From the NCBI GenBank assembly GCA_963703655.1, contig CAVPFA010000006.1, positions 558,001 to 622,000 on the forward strand: 64,000 bases of DNA, written 5' to 3'. Under the pieces are notes generated by a model, which worked only from the letters and a program-made list of their open reading frames with translations, was not told the origin of the DNA and did not search any database. Position 1 is the first letter of the stretch, and every line of letters starts with the position of its first letter. Positions 38,621 to 48,141 of this stretch are shown in pieces. The position numbers and the translations under genes were made by a program. The DNA is from CAVPFA01 sp963703655. Lineage in GTDB: Bacteria > Actinomycetota > Acidimicrobiia > Acidimicrobiales > Bog-793.

Positions 38621-39580
38621 TCAATCGCGGGTGAATCGGGTCCCGGTCTCGCCGTGGAGCGCGCGGGCGACGTTCTCCGGATTCGTCACGATCGCAGTCG
38701 TCCCGCCGTTCTCGAGGTAGTTCACGATGGCCTGGACCTTCGGCGCCATGCTTCCTGGCGCGAAGTGGACTCCCTCGTCGAGGTGCCGCTTCGCCTCGGC
38801 CAAACTGAGACGGTCGACCATCGTCTCTTCGGGGGTGCCGAAGTTCAGCGCCACCTTCTCGACCGCGGTCGAGATGACCAAGAGGTCCGCTCCCAACTCG
38901 TTGGCGAGCAGCGCCGAAGCGAGGTCCTTGTCGATCACCGCGGCCACGCCCCGCAGGTCGCCGTTCGCGTCCGCGACCACGGGGATGCCGCCGCCGCCGA
39001 CGGTGATGACGACGAACCCCTCGGCGATCAAGCGGCGGATCGCGGGCAGCTCGACGATCCGCAGGGGCTTGGGCGATGCCACGACCCGCCTCCAACCGCG
39101 ATTGGCGTCGTTGACGAGGTCCCAGCCCTCGCTGCGCCGACGGTCTGCTTGCGCGTCGTCCATGAAGCTGCCGATCGGCTTGCTCGGAAGCTTGAATGCC
39201 GGGTCGTCACCGTCCACCTCGGTCTGGCAGATGACGGTGGCCGCCTCGCGGTCCATGCCGAGGCGGCGAAACTCGTTGTAGAGATTCTGTTGCAGGGCGT
39301 AGCCGATCGCACCCTGGCTGTCGGCTCCGCAGACATCGAGCGGGATCTCGTGCAGCTCATGGGCTGCAAGCTCCGAGCGCCGGAGGATGAAGCCCACCTG
39401 CGGTCCGTTGCCATGGCTGATGGCGACCTTCCAGCCTTCAGCGATCATGCTGACGATGTGCTTGCAGGTCTCCTGGACAGCGATGTACTGGTCGCGCACG
39501 GACTGGTGCTGCTTGTCCTTGATGAGCGAGTTGCCGCCGATGGCGACGACGGCGGTACCTGGGCTGATCGGCTCGGTCAC
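38621..39580 (-). CDS. arcC: Carbamate kinase
   Basis: 319 residues. Family motifs are clear: VVAIGGNSLI, SHGNGPQVGFIL, VCGADSQGAIGYALQQ, GGGGIPVV and STAVEKVALNFG. It makes ATP from carbamoyl phosphate and ADP in catabolic pathways. GTG 39580 start. It shares the strand with the carbamoyltransferase 48 bases upstream, so the pair is likely one transcript. With purine genes on both sides, it probably recovers energy from ring degradation. Confidence 0.95.
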   Translation of the reverse strand: MTEPISPGTAVVAIGGNSLIKDKQHQSVRDQYIAVQETCKHIVSMIAEGWKVAISHGNGPQVGFILRRSELAAHELHEIPLDVCGADSQGAIGYALQQNLYNEFRRLGMDREAATVICQTEVDGDDPAFKLPSKPIGSFMDDAQADRRRSEGWDLVNDANRGWRRVVASPKPLRIVELPAIRRLIAEGFVVITVGGGGIPVVADANGDLRGVAAVIDKDLASALLANELGADLLVISTAVEKVALNFGTPEETMVDRLSLAEAKRHLDEGVHFAPGSMAPKVQAIVNYLENGGTTAIVTNPENVARALHGETGTRFTRD

Positions 39581-39628
39581 AGTCGAGCCAGCCTGAAATT
39601 AAATGCCATCACGGCCTTTTGGCTGTGA

Positions 39629-40582
39629 CTACTCGGTCGCGCCGAGGACGAGGGCGAGCAGCGCCATCCGCATGACGACGCCGTTGAACGCCTCGACCCA
39701 GTACCGCGCGTGCCGTGTGCCGTCGACGTCGGGCGGCAGCTCGTCCATACGGGGCAACGAGTGCAGGATGATGACGTCGCTCTTGGCCTTCGACGCGACC
39801 AGCTCCCGGGTCACCCGGTAGGCCGCAGGCGTCCGGCCCTTGTCCTTTGTGGCCTCGTCTCGCGACACGGTGTAGTCCGCCTGCACCACGGGCTCCATGT
39901 AGATGACGTCGGCATCGGCGATGCAGCTGTCGACGTCCTCCCTCTCCTGGTACTGGACGCTGCGCTCGTCCAGCTCGTGCTTGAACTCGTCGAGCAGGGA
40001 CATCTCCGGCGGCCCGACCACGAAGGCTTCCATGTCGAACTGCGACATCGCGTAGAGGATCGAGTGCATCGTCCGCATCCGCATGTCGCCCACGCACAGC
40101 ACCTTCAGACCGTCGAGGCCGTCCTTCTCCTTCCAGATCGTGTACAGGTCGGTCAGCACCTGGGTCGGGTGCTCACCCCACCCGTCTCCGCAGTTGATGA
40201 CCGGGACCGAGGCCCACTTGGCGGCCTCGGCCGGCGCTCCCTCTTGGAAGTGGCGCATGGCGATGACGTCGCCGTAGTACTCGAGCATGTGCACGGTGTC
40301 CTTGATGGACTCCTGGTAGAAGTCGCCGGCCCGCGTCATCTTCGCGTCCGAGAAGCCCAGCACGGCGCCGCCGAGGCGGTGCATGGCGGCCTCGGTCGCA
40401 AGGCGTGTCCTGGTGCTCGGCTGGTAAAAGGCAGTCAGCAGCGTCTTGTACTTGAGGAGCTCCCCGTTGCGGCGCTCGGCCGCGTACGGCTTCAGCCGGT
40501 CAGCCACGGAGAATATCTGGAAGTACTCCTCTCGCTCCATGTCCTTCAAGGACAAGATGTCACGGCCGAGGAAGCTCCTCAT
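39629..40582 (-). CDS. Aspartate-type carbamoyltransferase (catabolic context)
   Basis: 317 residues from ATG 40582, GGGGAGAT upstream. The carbamoyl phosphate motif is FYQPSTRTRLATEAAM; HPTQVLTDLYTI and HSLPRMDELPPDVDG are close to PyrB, and GVVMRMALLALVLG matches its C-terminus. Yet it lies among catabolic genes with carbamate kinase and has no pyrimidine-synthesis neighbours. It does not look like YgeW, the knotted transferase of the enterobacterial cluster, so I infer it runs in the phosphorolytic direction on a carbamoyl amino acid. A true PyrB role cannot be excluded. Confidence 0.85.
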   Translation of the reverse strand: MRSFLGRDILSLKDMEREEYFQIFSVADRLKPYAAERRNGELLKYKTLLTAFYQPSTRTRLATEAAMHRLGGAVLGFSDAKMTRAGDFYQESIKDTVHMLEYYGDVIAMRHFQEGAPAEAAKWASVPVINCGDGWGEHPTQVLTDLYTIWKEKDGLDGLKVLCVGDMRMRTMHSILYAMSQFDMEAFVVGPPEMSLLDEFKHELDERSVQYQEREDVDSCIADADVIYMEPVVQADYTVSRDEATKDKGRTPAAYRVTRELVASKAKSDVIILHSLPRMDELPPDVDGTRHARYWVEAFNGVVMRMALLALVLGATE

Positions 40583-40718
40583 GTCCGATCTCCCCTTCTT
40601 CTCGCTTAATTGACGTCTTGTAAGCCGTGGCAAAGGCGCCGTAGCGGGCCGGCGCCGAAATCGTGCCGCCTCGAAGGTAGCTGACGTAGAGTCCAATGGC
40701 AGTTTCCGGGCTGTTTCC

Positions 40719-42389
40719 ATGCAAGGACGGCGATCTGTGGGTGACGGTGAGCGAACGCGGGCTCCGTTTTGCGTCCGTGGCGCCACGGTGATCGACGGGA
40801 CGGGCGCGGACCCGAAGATCGCCGACGTGCTCGTCGACGCACGAGGGACGATCACCGAAGTCGCCGCCGGCGCAACCGCCAAGACCGCTGGCGCGGGTGC
40901 TGCGATCGTCCAGGGTGCCGGTCTCGTTCTCGCACCGGGCTTCATCGACCTCCATTCGCACTCGGACCTCTACACCCTCGTGCGCGACGGTGAGGGAACC
41001 CCGATCGGCGACGCACCGAAATTGTCGCAGGGGTGCACGGCGCAGGTCTTCGGGCAAGACGGCATCTCGGCCGCCCCCGTGTCGAACGAGGACCTCGAGG
41101 ATCACGCTGCGTTCCTGGCGGGCCTCGACGGGACCATCGCGCGGAGCCTCTGGACCTGGCGGTCGTTCGGGGAGTACCTCGAGTCGGTCCGTGCGAGCTC
41201 CGCGACACGGACGGCGGCGCTCGTAGGGCATGCGACCGTCCGGAGGCTCGTCATGGGCGACGAAGCCCGGTCCGCGACCGATCGCGAGATCGAGCAGATG
41301 CAAGAGGCTCTCGTCAGGGCGTTCGAGGAGGGTGCGTGCGGGTTCTCGTCCGGGCTCGTCTACGTCCCCGCTGCCTATGCGGACACCGCCGAGGTGGCCG
41401 CCCTGTGTGAAGTCGTGGCCGCCCGTGACCTCCCATTCTTCGTGCACGTGCGCTCGGAGAGCGAACGGGTGGTCGAGGCGACCGACGAGGTGATCGAGAT
41501 CGCGGCGAGGACCGGGTGCCGCCTGCACTACAGCCACATCAAGGCGGCCGGCCGCAGCAACTGGCACAAGGCGGCGATGCTGATCGACCGGATCGACGCG
41601 GCTCGGGGCGCTGGTGTCCGGGTGTCGGCCGATGTCCACCCCTACGTCGCCGGCTCGACGAGTGCGATCGTGCTGCTGCCGCCCTGGGTCCAGGAGGGAG
41701 GCCAAAAGGCGGCGCTTCGGCGCCTTCGGGACCGCAGCGTACGAGCCCGCCTTCGCCACCAGCTCATGGCAGACACGACGAGCTGGGACAACTGGTGGGC
41801 TTTCTCGGACGGGTGGCGTGGCCTGCGGGTGGCACGGTCGCGCCGGCCCGAGATCGTCGGGCGCTGCTTCACGGACATCATCAAGGCTGCGGGGGTGAGC
41901 GACACCGACTCCCAGGCGGGGTTCGACGTGATCTTCGACCTGCTCGCCAGCGAGAACCTCGCGATGTCGCTCATCTCGTTCAACAACGTCGAGGAGAACG
42001 TGGCCTCGTTCATGAGCCAGCCGTACTGCTCGATAGGGACCGACGCCGTTGTGGACGTCGGTGGGCACCCACACCCGCGGCTGCACGGGACCTTCCCGAG
42101 AGTGTTGGGGCGTTTCGTGCGTGAGCTCGGCACCCTCTCGCTGACCGAGGCGATCCGGAAGATGACCTCCCAAGCCGCGGCCGTCGTAGGCTGGGAGGGC
42201 CGACTCGGTGAGATCACCCCCGGCCTGCCCGCCGACCTGGTCCTCTTCGACCCGTTGACGATCGCCGACCGGGCGACGTTCGAGTCTCCCCGCGAGCCCC
42301 CAGGGGGCATCGAGGGGGTCTGGGTCGGTGGTGAGCGTGTCGTCGAAGGCTCCGGGCTCATGTCGGACGCCGTCGCCGGCGCCGTGTGA
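40719..42389 (+). CDS. D-aminoacylase/amidohydrolase-family protein
   Basis: 556 residues. N-acyl-D-amino-acid deacylase signatures: FIDLHSHSDLY (metal His), GFSSGLVYVPAAY, FVHVRSESERVV and LHYSHIKAAG, and HPRLHGTFPRVLGRFVRE near the end. The Cys that usually bridges metals (NCG) is replaced by FGQDG (about residues 110-114), so metal use may differ. It is the only plus-strand gene between the carbamoyltransferase and the 8-oxoguanine deaminase. By position it could open a purine-derived ring or deacylate a ureido product (inference). Confidence 0.88.
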   Translation: MQGRRSVGDGERTRAPFCVRGATVIDGTGADPKIADVLVDARGTITEVAAGATAKTAGAGAAIVQGAGLVLAPGFIDLHSHSDLYTLVRDGEGTPIGDAPKLSQGCTAQVFGQDGISAAPVSNEDLEDHAAFLAGLDGTIARSLWTWRSFGEYLESVRASSATRTAALVGHATVRRLVMGDEARSATDREIEQMQEALVRAFEEGACGFSSGLVYVPAAYADTAEVAALCEVVAARDLPFFVHVRSESERVVEATDEVIEIAARTGCRLHYSHIKAAGRSNWHKAAMLIDRIDAARGAGVRVSADVHPYVAGSTSAIVLLPPWVQEGGQKAALRRLRDRSVRARLRHQLMADTTSWDNWWAFSDGWRGLRVARSRRPEIVGRCFTDIIKAAGVSDTDSQAGFDVIFDLLASENLAMSLISFNNVEENVASFMSQPYCSIGTDAVVDVGGHPHPRLHGTFPRVLGRFVRELGTLSLTEAIRKMTSQAAAVVGWEGRLGEITPGLPADLVLFDPLTIADRATFESPREPPGGIEGVWVGGERVVEGSGLMSDAVAGAV

Positions 42390-42403
42390 GACGAGCGAGG
42401 TCC

Positions 42404-43699
42404 TCAGGCCCAGAGCGTACGGGCGTGGCGTGTGAGCTCGGCGTGGGCCGCCCGAAGCTCGACGCCTCGGAGCACGCCGTCGACGACGACCTCGTCGCCT
42501 CCGACGAAAAGGTGGCGGACCTGGCGGGGCGGCCCGAGCACGAGGGCGGCAACCGGGTCGGCGATGTCCTCTATGTCCTCGGCCCGCCAGACGGCGATGT
42601 CGGCCGGCGCGCCCACCTCAAGGCGCCCGAGATCGGGGCGGCCCAGGCACCGGGCGCCACCCGAGGTGGCGAGGTCGAGAGCCTCGCCCGGCGACAACGC
42701 GTCCGGTCGAGCGGAGCGAAGTCGCGCAAAGTAGAGCGCCTGCTTGACCTCCGGGAGCAGGACGCCCGCCTCGTTGGAAGCAGCACCGTCGACGCCGAGG
42801 CCGACTGGCGCTCCAGCGTCGAGGAGGCCTCGAACCGGGCACAATCCCGACGCCAGCCGCGCGTTCGAGCTCGGGCAGTGGGCGACTCCGGCCCCCGCGG
42901 CCCCGAGCCTGGCGACCTCGGACGTGTCGAGGTGGACGGCATGCGCGTACCAGACGTCGCGGTCCACCCACCCGAGCTCTTCGACGACGTCGAACGGGCG
43001 CCGCCCGAAGCGCTCCAGACAGTCGAGCTCCTCGTCGATCGTCTCCGCGAGGTGCGTGTGCAACCGCAAACCGAGCCGGCGGGCCAGAGCTGCGGACTCC
43101 CTCATGAGCGCCGCGCTCACCGAGAACGGGCTGCAGGGTGCCACCACGACCGTGACCCGGTCACCGTCGTGCCGCCTGGCCGCCAGGGACTCGGTCGAGG
43201 CGAGGATGGCGTCTGTGTCCTCGACGACGTCGTCGGGGGGCAACCCTCCGGCGCTCTCGCCGAGATCCATCGAGCCGCGCGAAAGGTGGAGGCGAACGCC
43301 GACACTGCTTGCGGCCTCGGCGATCGCATCGAAGACCGAGTCGTCACCGTGCGGGACGATGTAATGGTGGTCGGCCACCGTCGTGGCCCCGCTCAAGGCG
43401 AGCTCGGCCAGGCCAACTGTCGCTGCGGCCCGGACGTCGTCGACCGAGATGCGTGCCCAGACCGGGTACAGCTCCTTCAGCCACTCGAACAGGTCGCAAC
43501 CTGTCGCACGGCCGCGCGTGAGCCATTGGTAGAGGTGGTGGTGGGTGTTGACCAGACCCGGGGTGACGATGCCGCCGTCGCACTCGATGACCTCGTCACC
43601 CGGCCGTGCCGCCACCGAACCGATCTCGGCGATGCGCCCCGCCTCGACCGCCACCTCGCCGGGCCAGCGCGCCCCCCGCAGAACCCTCCGTGCGGCCAC
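42404..43699 (-). CDS. 8-oxoguanine deaminase
   Basis: 431 residues. The sequence pattern fits the 8-oxoguanine deaminase branch: LVNTHHHLYQWLTRG, LYPVWARISVDDV, SGATTVADHHYIVPHG, SRGSMDLGESAGGLPPDD, VVAPCSPFSVS and HCPSSNARLASG, then LGVDGAASNEAG. Members convert 8-oxoguanine to urate and ammonia, distinct from guanine deaminase. GTG 43699 is used. Its placement with adenosine deaminase, NCS1 permease and xanthine dehydrogenases fits salvage of oxidised purines. Confidence 0.93.
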   Translation of the reverse strand: MAARRVLRGARWPGEVAVEAGRIAEIGSVAARPGDEVIECDGGIVTPGLVNTHHHLYQWLTRGRATGCDLFEWLKELYPVWARISVDDVRAAATVGLAELALSGATTVADHHYIVPHGDDSVFDAIAEAASSVGVRLHLSRGSMDLGESAGGLPPDDVVEDTDAILASTESLAARRHDGDRVTVVVAPCSPFSVSAALMRESAALARRLGLRLHTHLAETIDEELDCLERFGRRPFDVVEELGWVDRDVWYAHAVHLDTSEVARLGAAGAGVAHCPSSNARLASGLCPVRGLLDAGAPVGLGVDGAASNEAGVLLPEVKQALYFARLRSARPDALSPGEALDLATSGGARCLGRPDLGRLEVGAPADIAVWRAEDIEDIADPVAALVLGPPRQVRHLFVGGDEVVVDGVLRGVELRAAHAELTRHARTLWA

Positions 43700-43792
43700 T
43701 GTGAGCGTCGTCAGGCCGTCAACGAAGCGACGGCGCGTCGTCTGCAGGTCTGTGCTTCGGGCCGGAGGACATGCGCTGCCGACCCCAAGCCT

Positions 43793-44815
43793 TCACGAGG
43801 GCTGGCTCTCGAGCTCGTCGAGCTCCGCCACAAAACGGAGCGCCATAGCGCGCTTGTCCGCGTCGTCCATCCAGCTCGCCTCCACTCCGTTCAGGCAGAA
43901 CTCTCGGACCTGGGCAGGCCCGTAACCGAGCGCGCCACAGAGGTCCACGTACTCCTTGCCGATGTCGGTGTGGAACATGGTCGGATCGTCGGAGTTGAGC
44001 ATGCAGCGCAGACCTGCGGCGACCATCGGGCCGATCGGGTGCACGGTGAGGTCCGGCCAGCCGTACACGACCGCGGTGGAGCTCGGGCAGCACGTGAAAT
44101 AGATGCCGTCGTCTCTGCAGCGCGCGATCACGGCGGGATCCTCCAAGATGTGGTAGCCGTGGTCGATGCGCTCACACCCGAGCACATCCAAGCAGGTGGT
44201 GATGTTCACCGGTGGGGCGTCCTCGCACGCGTGGCTCGTGAGCCTGAGCCCGCCGGCTTTGGCAAGGGCGTACGCCTCAGTGAACTTCTCCGGAGGGTCG
44301 GGCGCCTCGGCGCCGTCCATGCCGAGCCCGATGAGCTGATCGACGCGGTTCGCGAGCACCTCTTCCACCATCTGCCGGGCCAGGTTCGGCGGGTCCTGAC
44401 GGTAGACGTCGGCGATGAGCCGACAACCGACGCCGAAGTCGTGCTCCGCGGCGCGGATCCCGTCGACGAGGCCGTCGATCACAGTCGCTATCGGCACGCC
44501 GCGGCGGGTGTGCAGGGTCGGGTTGAAGAACATCTCCCGGTACTTGAGGTTTCCGAGCGTGACGCCGTCCTCGAGCGACTCGTAAGCGCAACGGGCGAAG
44601 TCCTCGCGGTCGATGATGGTAGAGGACACCATCCCGAAGATCCGCAGGAACTCGACGATGGTGTTGTACGAGTAGAGCTCACTCACCTCCTGGGTGGGCA
44701 GCTGCACGTCGTGCTTACGGGCGAGGTCTGCAAACGTCGCCGCCCGCACTGTCCCCTCGAAATGGCAATGCAGTTCGACCTTCGGCACCCTTCGCAGGTA
44801 TTCGGCCGCGTCCAA
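43793..44815 (-). CDS. add: Adenosine (or adenine) deaminase family protein
   Basis: 340 residues. TTG 44815 start behind AAAGGAGGAGGG. Zn-ligand and catalytic motifs: ELHCHFEGTV, SHACEDAPP, RIDHGYHILED and LNSDDPTMFH, with the catalytic Glu in the HACEDAP segment. It removes the amino group of adenosine or adenine. A related Ade in the same cluster does the adenine step, so adenosine is favoured, but adenine-type members exist in this family. Confidence 0.92.
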   Translation of the reverse strand: MDAAEYLRRVPKVELHCHFEGTVRAATFADLARKHDVQLPTQEVSELYSYNTIVEFLRIFGMVSSTIIDREDFARCAYESLEDGVTLGNLKYREMFFNPTLHTRRGVPIATVIDGLVDGIRAAEHDFGVGCRLIADVYRQDPPNLARQMVEEVLANRVDQLIGLGMDGAEAPDPPEKFTEAYALAKAGGLRLTSHACEDAPPVNITTCLDVLGCERIDHGYHILEDPAVIARCRDDGIYFTCCPSSTAVVYGWPDLTVHPIGPMVAAGLRCMLNSDDPTMFHTDIGKEYVDLCGALGYGPAQVREFCLNGVEASWMDDADKRAMALRFVAELDELESQPS

Positions 44816-44887
44816 CCCTCCTCCTTTCGTTCGCCTTCGGTCTCGCTCACACTGCCGGCTGGAGGTGTGTCCTCCAGTCCGAATTAG

Positions 44888-46375
44888 CTAGGCAACGGGC
44901 GCGGACACCTCGGATCGCGCGGGAGGTATCTCCGCCGGCACGCTGCTGTAGGACAGGATCCAGTAGGCGAGCGCCCCGACCACGAGCCCGAAGAGCCAGC
45001 TGAAGTCGGCTCCGTATGTCGCGCTCGAGAGCGGAGACGTGTAGTTCAGCGGATAGTAGAAGGCCGCGTCGACCCACATCATCGCGGCGAGCATGCCCAA
45101 GGCGAGCGAGAGCAGTGCCTTCCAGTTCCAGCCGCCGTTGCGCCAATAGACCCCGCCGTGCTTGGTGGCCAGCGACAGCGGGTCGTAGCTCCTGCGGCGC
45201 AACAGGAAGTCGACCATGAGAATGCCGAACCACGGAGAGATCCAAACCACGATGTAATCAAGGAAACCCGACAGGTCCGTGTAGAAGTTCCCCTTGAAGA
45301 TCACGAGCGCCGTCACCCCGCCGCAGACCACCGTGTCCACGAGCGTGCAGCCCCATCGCTTCAAGGGAATGCCAATGGCCTGCAGGGTCACGCCAGACGA
45401 GTACAGGTCCATGGTATTGATCGCGAACAGCTGCGGAATGGCGAGGATGAGGAAGGGCCAGAAGAACCAGCTGGCGAACGACGACGGCACTCCTGTCACC
45501 GCGGTGACCTTCGGGCTCACGAGATAGGCGGCCGCGCCGAGGAGCTCGAGGAGGACCGACGGAATGCCGGCTCCCAACGTTGAGGCCCAGAACGTTCTCG
45601 ACTTTGGGGTCGACCGCGGCAAATAGCGTGAATAGTCGCTCGCGTTCTCGGTCCATCCGAGACCTCCTGCTGAGACGATCAGCACGAGGCCGGTCGTCCA
45701 CAGCCACCACGACGAGTGTTGGTGCAGAAGGCTCGGGTGGGCGTGCGGGATGACCAGGATGGCCATGATGATGAAGACGGCGATGAAGACGACGGAAAGG
45801 TAGCGAAGGACCTTCGAGATCGTGGCATGGCCTAGGAACGGCACCAGGAATTGCACCGCGACCGCCAAGATGATGACCGCGACCTTGGCACCTGTATCGA
45901 GCGTCGTGCCCTCCCTCGAGAACATCGCCTCGATGACAAGGACGATGAGAACTATGCCCTCGATCTCGAAGCCGACCTGGGTGACCCAGTTGAACAACGA
46001 CGGCACCCGGTTGCCGTTGCGACCGAACGGTGCCCGGCTAACCATGAACTGGGTCGTGCCGGCCTCGGGGCCCATGAGGCTTGCCAGGCCCAGGAAGCCG
46101 TAGACAAGGTTGCCGACAAGGATCGCGACGAGGGCCTGATAGAACGACAGCCCGAACGACACGATCAGCGCACCGTAGACCAGGTACTCAACGTTCCAGA
46201 TCGCTCCCGCCCAGAGCCAGAAAAGCCCGGCTGGCGTCATCGGCCTTTCCGTCTCGGGAATCAGGTCGATACCTCGCTCTTCGAGCTTGAAGGCCCCGTA
46301 ACCCTCGGACGTCACCGTGCCGTCGATCTCCGTCGACGGGCTCGAAACGCTGGCCGTGCTGCCGATCCGCTCCAC
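44888..46375 (-). CDS. NCS1-family purine/pyrimidine permease
   Basis: 495 residues, about 12 helices. GTG 46375 follows GGGAGGA. NCS1 features: RGIDLIPETERPMT, LFWLWAGAIWNVEY, GPEAGTTQFMVSRAPFGRNGN, and GLGWTENASDYSRYLP. NCS1 transporters carry cytosine, purines, uracil, thiamine or allantoin; context favours a purine. It is the first gene of the minus-strand NCS1-add-8-oxoguanine deaminase group and is divergent from the PLP enzyme (227 bases apart). Confidence 0.93.
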   Translation of the reverse strand: MERIGSTASVSSPSTEIDGTVTSEGYGAFKLEERGIDLIPETERPMTPAGLFWLWAGAIWNVEYLVYGALIVSFGLSFYQALVAILVGNLVYGFLGLASLMGPEAGTTQFMVSRAPFGRNGNRVPSLFNWVTQVGFEIEGIVLIVLVIEAMFSREGTTLDTGAKVAVIILAVAVQFLVPFLGHATISKVLRYLSVVFIAVFIIMAILVIPHAHPSLLHQHSSWWLWTTGLVLIVSAGGLGWTENASDYSRYLPRSTPKSRTFWASTLGAGIPSVLLELLGAAAYLVSPKVTAVTGVPSSFASWFFWPFLILAIPQLFAINTMDLYSSGVTLQAIGIPLKRWGCTLVDTVVCGGVTALVIFKGNFYTDLSGFLDYIVVWISPWFGILMVDFLLRRRSYDPLSLATKHGGVYWRNGGWNWKALLSLALGMLAAMMWVDAAFYYPLNYTSPLSSATYGADFSWLFGLVVGALAYWILSYSSVPAEIPPARSEVSAPVA

Positions 46376-46602
46376 TGGCCGTCCTCCCTCCCCAAGGCCA
46401 GACGCGCCACCGGTGTCACCGGGGCCCCCACGCGGCACAAGGCGATGGGTCAGTGCCGTGACACCCGAGGCTCTCCCCGACCGACGCGTCTCGCGGTAAC
46501 TGCTGTTCGGCCGCAAGGTATCACACGGCTTCGGGCGAACGGAGGGACTGACGCGGGGGTCCTTCGTTTGCCGGAGCCGGCACAAGCGGAGAGAATCGCC
46601 CG

Positions 46603-48141
46603 ATGAACATCTACGGACTCGACGCGGAAGTTGTCGACGCCGGCGCCGTCGAGCGGACTGCGCAGCGCTTTCGCGAACAGGCCATCGCGTTGCCGACCTT
46701 CGCTCAGCTCACGAGCCCGTTCACCGCCCCGAGCGCGATGCACGAGCAGTTGAGCACCGTCGACAAGAACGCGGCCTCGCCGGCGAACCTCTGGCGGGTG
46801 CACTGGCACAACACGAGGGACGGGGCACTGGCCGAGGTGCCCGAGCACGTCGTGCTGACCCGTGAGCTGACCGGCGTCGACGCTCCGATCGTCGTCGCCC
46901 TCGGCGACCGCTTCCCGATGATCGGTGCCCACAAGGTGCTCGCCGCCTACGCCTGCCTTGCACCGAGGCTGGTGACCGGCACGTTCGATCCCACCCGCCA
47001 CCGGGCGATCTGGCCTTCGACAGGGAACTACTGCCGTGGCGGAGTGGCGGTCTCACGAGTGATGGGCTGCCACGGGGTCGCCGTGCTGCCCGAGGGGATG
47101 AGCCGGGAACGCTTCGACTGGCTGGAGCGCTGGGTCGTGGACGAGAGCGACATCGTCAGGACTCCGGGCACGGAGAGCAACGTGAAGGAGATTTACGACC
47201 GCTGCCGCGAGCTCGCGGAGGACCCGGACAACGTGATCTTGAACCAGTTCTGCGAGTTCGGCAACCACTTGGTTCACCGGCTCGCGACCGGGCGCGCGCT
47301 CGAGCGGATCGTCGAGCACCTTTCGGCCTCGCAGCCGGCCCTCAAGCCGCGGGCGTTCGTGTCGGCGACCGGATCAGCCGGCACCATCGGCGCCGGGGAC
47401 TACCTGAAGGAGCGCTTCGGATCGCTCACCGTCGCCGCCGAGGCGCTCGAGTGCCCGACCTTGTTGAACAACGGGTTCGGCGAGCACAACATCCAGGGGA
47501 TCGGCGACAAGCACGTGCCACTCATCCACAACGTCATGGCAACCGACGTCGTCGTCGCAGTCTCGGACCGCGCGACCGACTCCCTGAACGTGCTCGCGAA
47601 TACCGACGCCGGCCGAAGCTTCCTCGCGAGCCGCAGCGTGTCGCCCGAGACGATCGCGGCGATCTCGTCATTCGGGCTGTCGACCTGGTGCAACGTCTTG
47701 GCAGCGATCAAGCTCGCGAAGCGGCTCCACCTCGGGGACGAGGACCTCGTCGTCACGATCGCCACGGACGGAGCGGCGCTGTACGAGAGCGAGCTCCTAA
47801 AGGCGCTGCAGCGCGACTTCGAGGACGGCTTCACCGAGGTCGATGCGGCCCAGGTCTTCGGCGAGCATCTGCTCGGTGCCGCTGAGGACCACCTCCTCGA
47901 ATGCGCAGACTCCGAGCGGAACCGGATCTTCAATCTCGGCTACTACACGTGGGTCGAGCAGCAGGGCGTGCCGCTCGAACAGTTCGAAGCCCGGCGCGAG
48001 CAGAGCTTCTGGCGCTCCCTGCTCGACCTCGTGCCGGTCTGGGACGAGCTCATCGCCGAGCTGAACGGGCGCTCGGGAGCGCTGCCTGAGGTCAGCCGGC
48101 CTCGGGCTCGGCGGCTCGCCGCGGCCCCCGGCGACCGATGA
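46603..48141 (+). CDS. Fold-type II PLP-dependent enzyme, uncharacterised
   Basis: 512 residues. The tryptophan-synthase-beta/cysteine-synthase fold is suggested by GAHKVLAAYACL with Lys111 as the likely PLP Schiff-base residue, the STGNYCRGGVAVSRVMG substrate loop, and the phosphate-binding SATGSAGTIGAGDYL. No close named family is recognisable. It is longer than the diaminopropionate ammonia-lyase (YgeX) of the anaerobic purine cluster, but has the same fold and the same genomic position. It could eliminate ammonia from a purine-derived amino acid (inference). It overlaps a convergent hypothetical gene. Confidence 0.85.
   Translation: MNIYGLDAEVVDAGAVERTAQRFREQAIALPTFAQLTSPFTAPSAMHEQLSTVDKNAASPANLWRVHWHNTRDGALAEVPEHVVLTRELTGVDAPIVVALGDRFPMIGAHKVLAAYACLAPRLVTGTFDPTRHRAIWPSTGNYCRGGVAVSRVMGCHGVAVLPEGMSRERFDWLERWVVDESDIVRTPGTESNVKEIYDRCRELAEDPDNVILNQFCEFGNHLVHRLATGRALERIVEHLSASQPALKPRAFVSATGSAGTIGAGDYLKERFGSLTVAAEALECPTLLNNGFGEHNIQGIGDKHVPLIHNVMATDVVVAVSDRATDSLNVLANTDAGRSFLASRSVSPETIAAISSFGLSTWCNVLAAIKLAKRLHLGDEDLVVTIATDGAALYESELLKALQRDFEDGFTEVDAAQVFGEHLLGAAEDHLLECADSERNRIFNLGYYTWVEQQGVPLEQFEARREQSFWRSLLDLVPVWDELIAELNGRSGALPEVSRPRARRLAAAPGDR

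Noticed and set aside
42386..44887. 833-codon plus-strand open frame
   Set aside because: Antisense shadow of 8-oxoguanine deaminase and adenosine deaminase.
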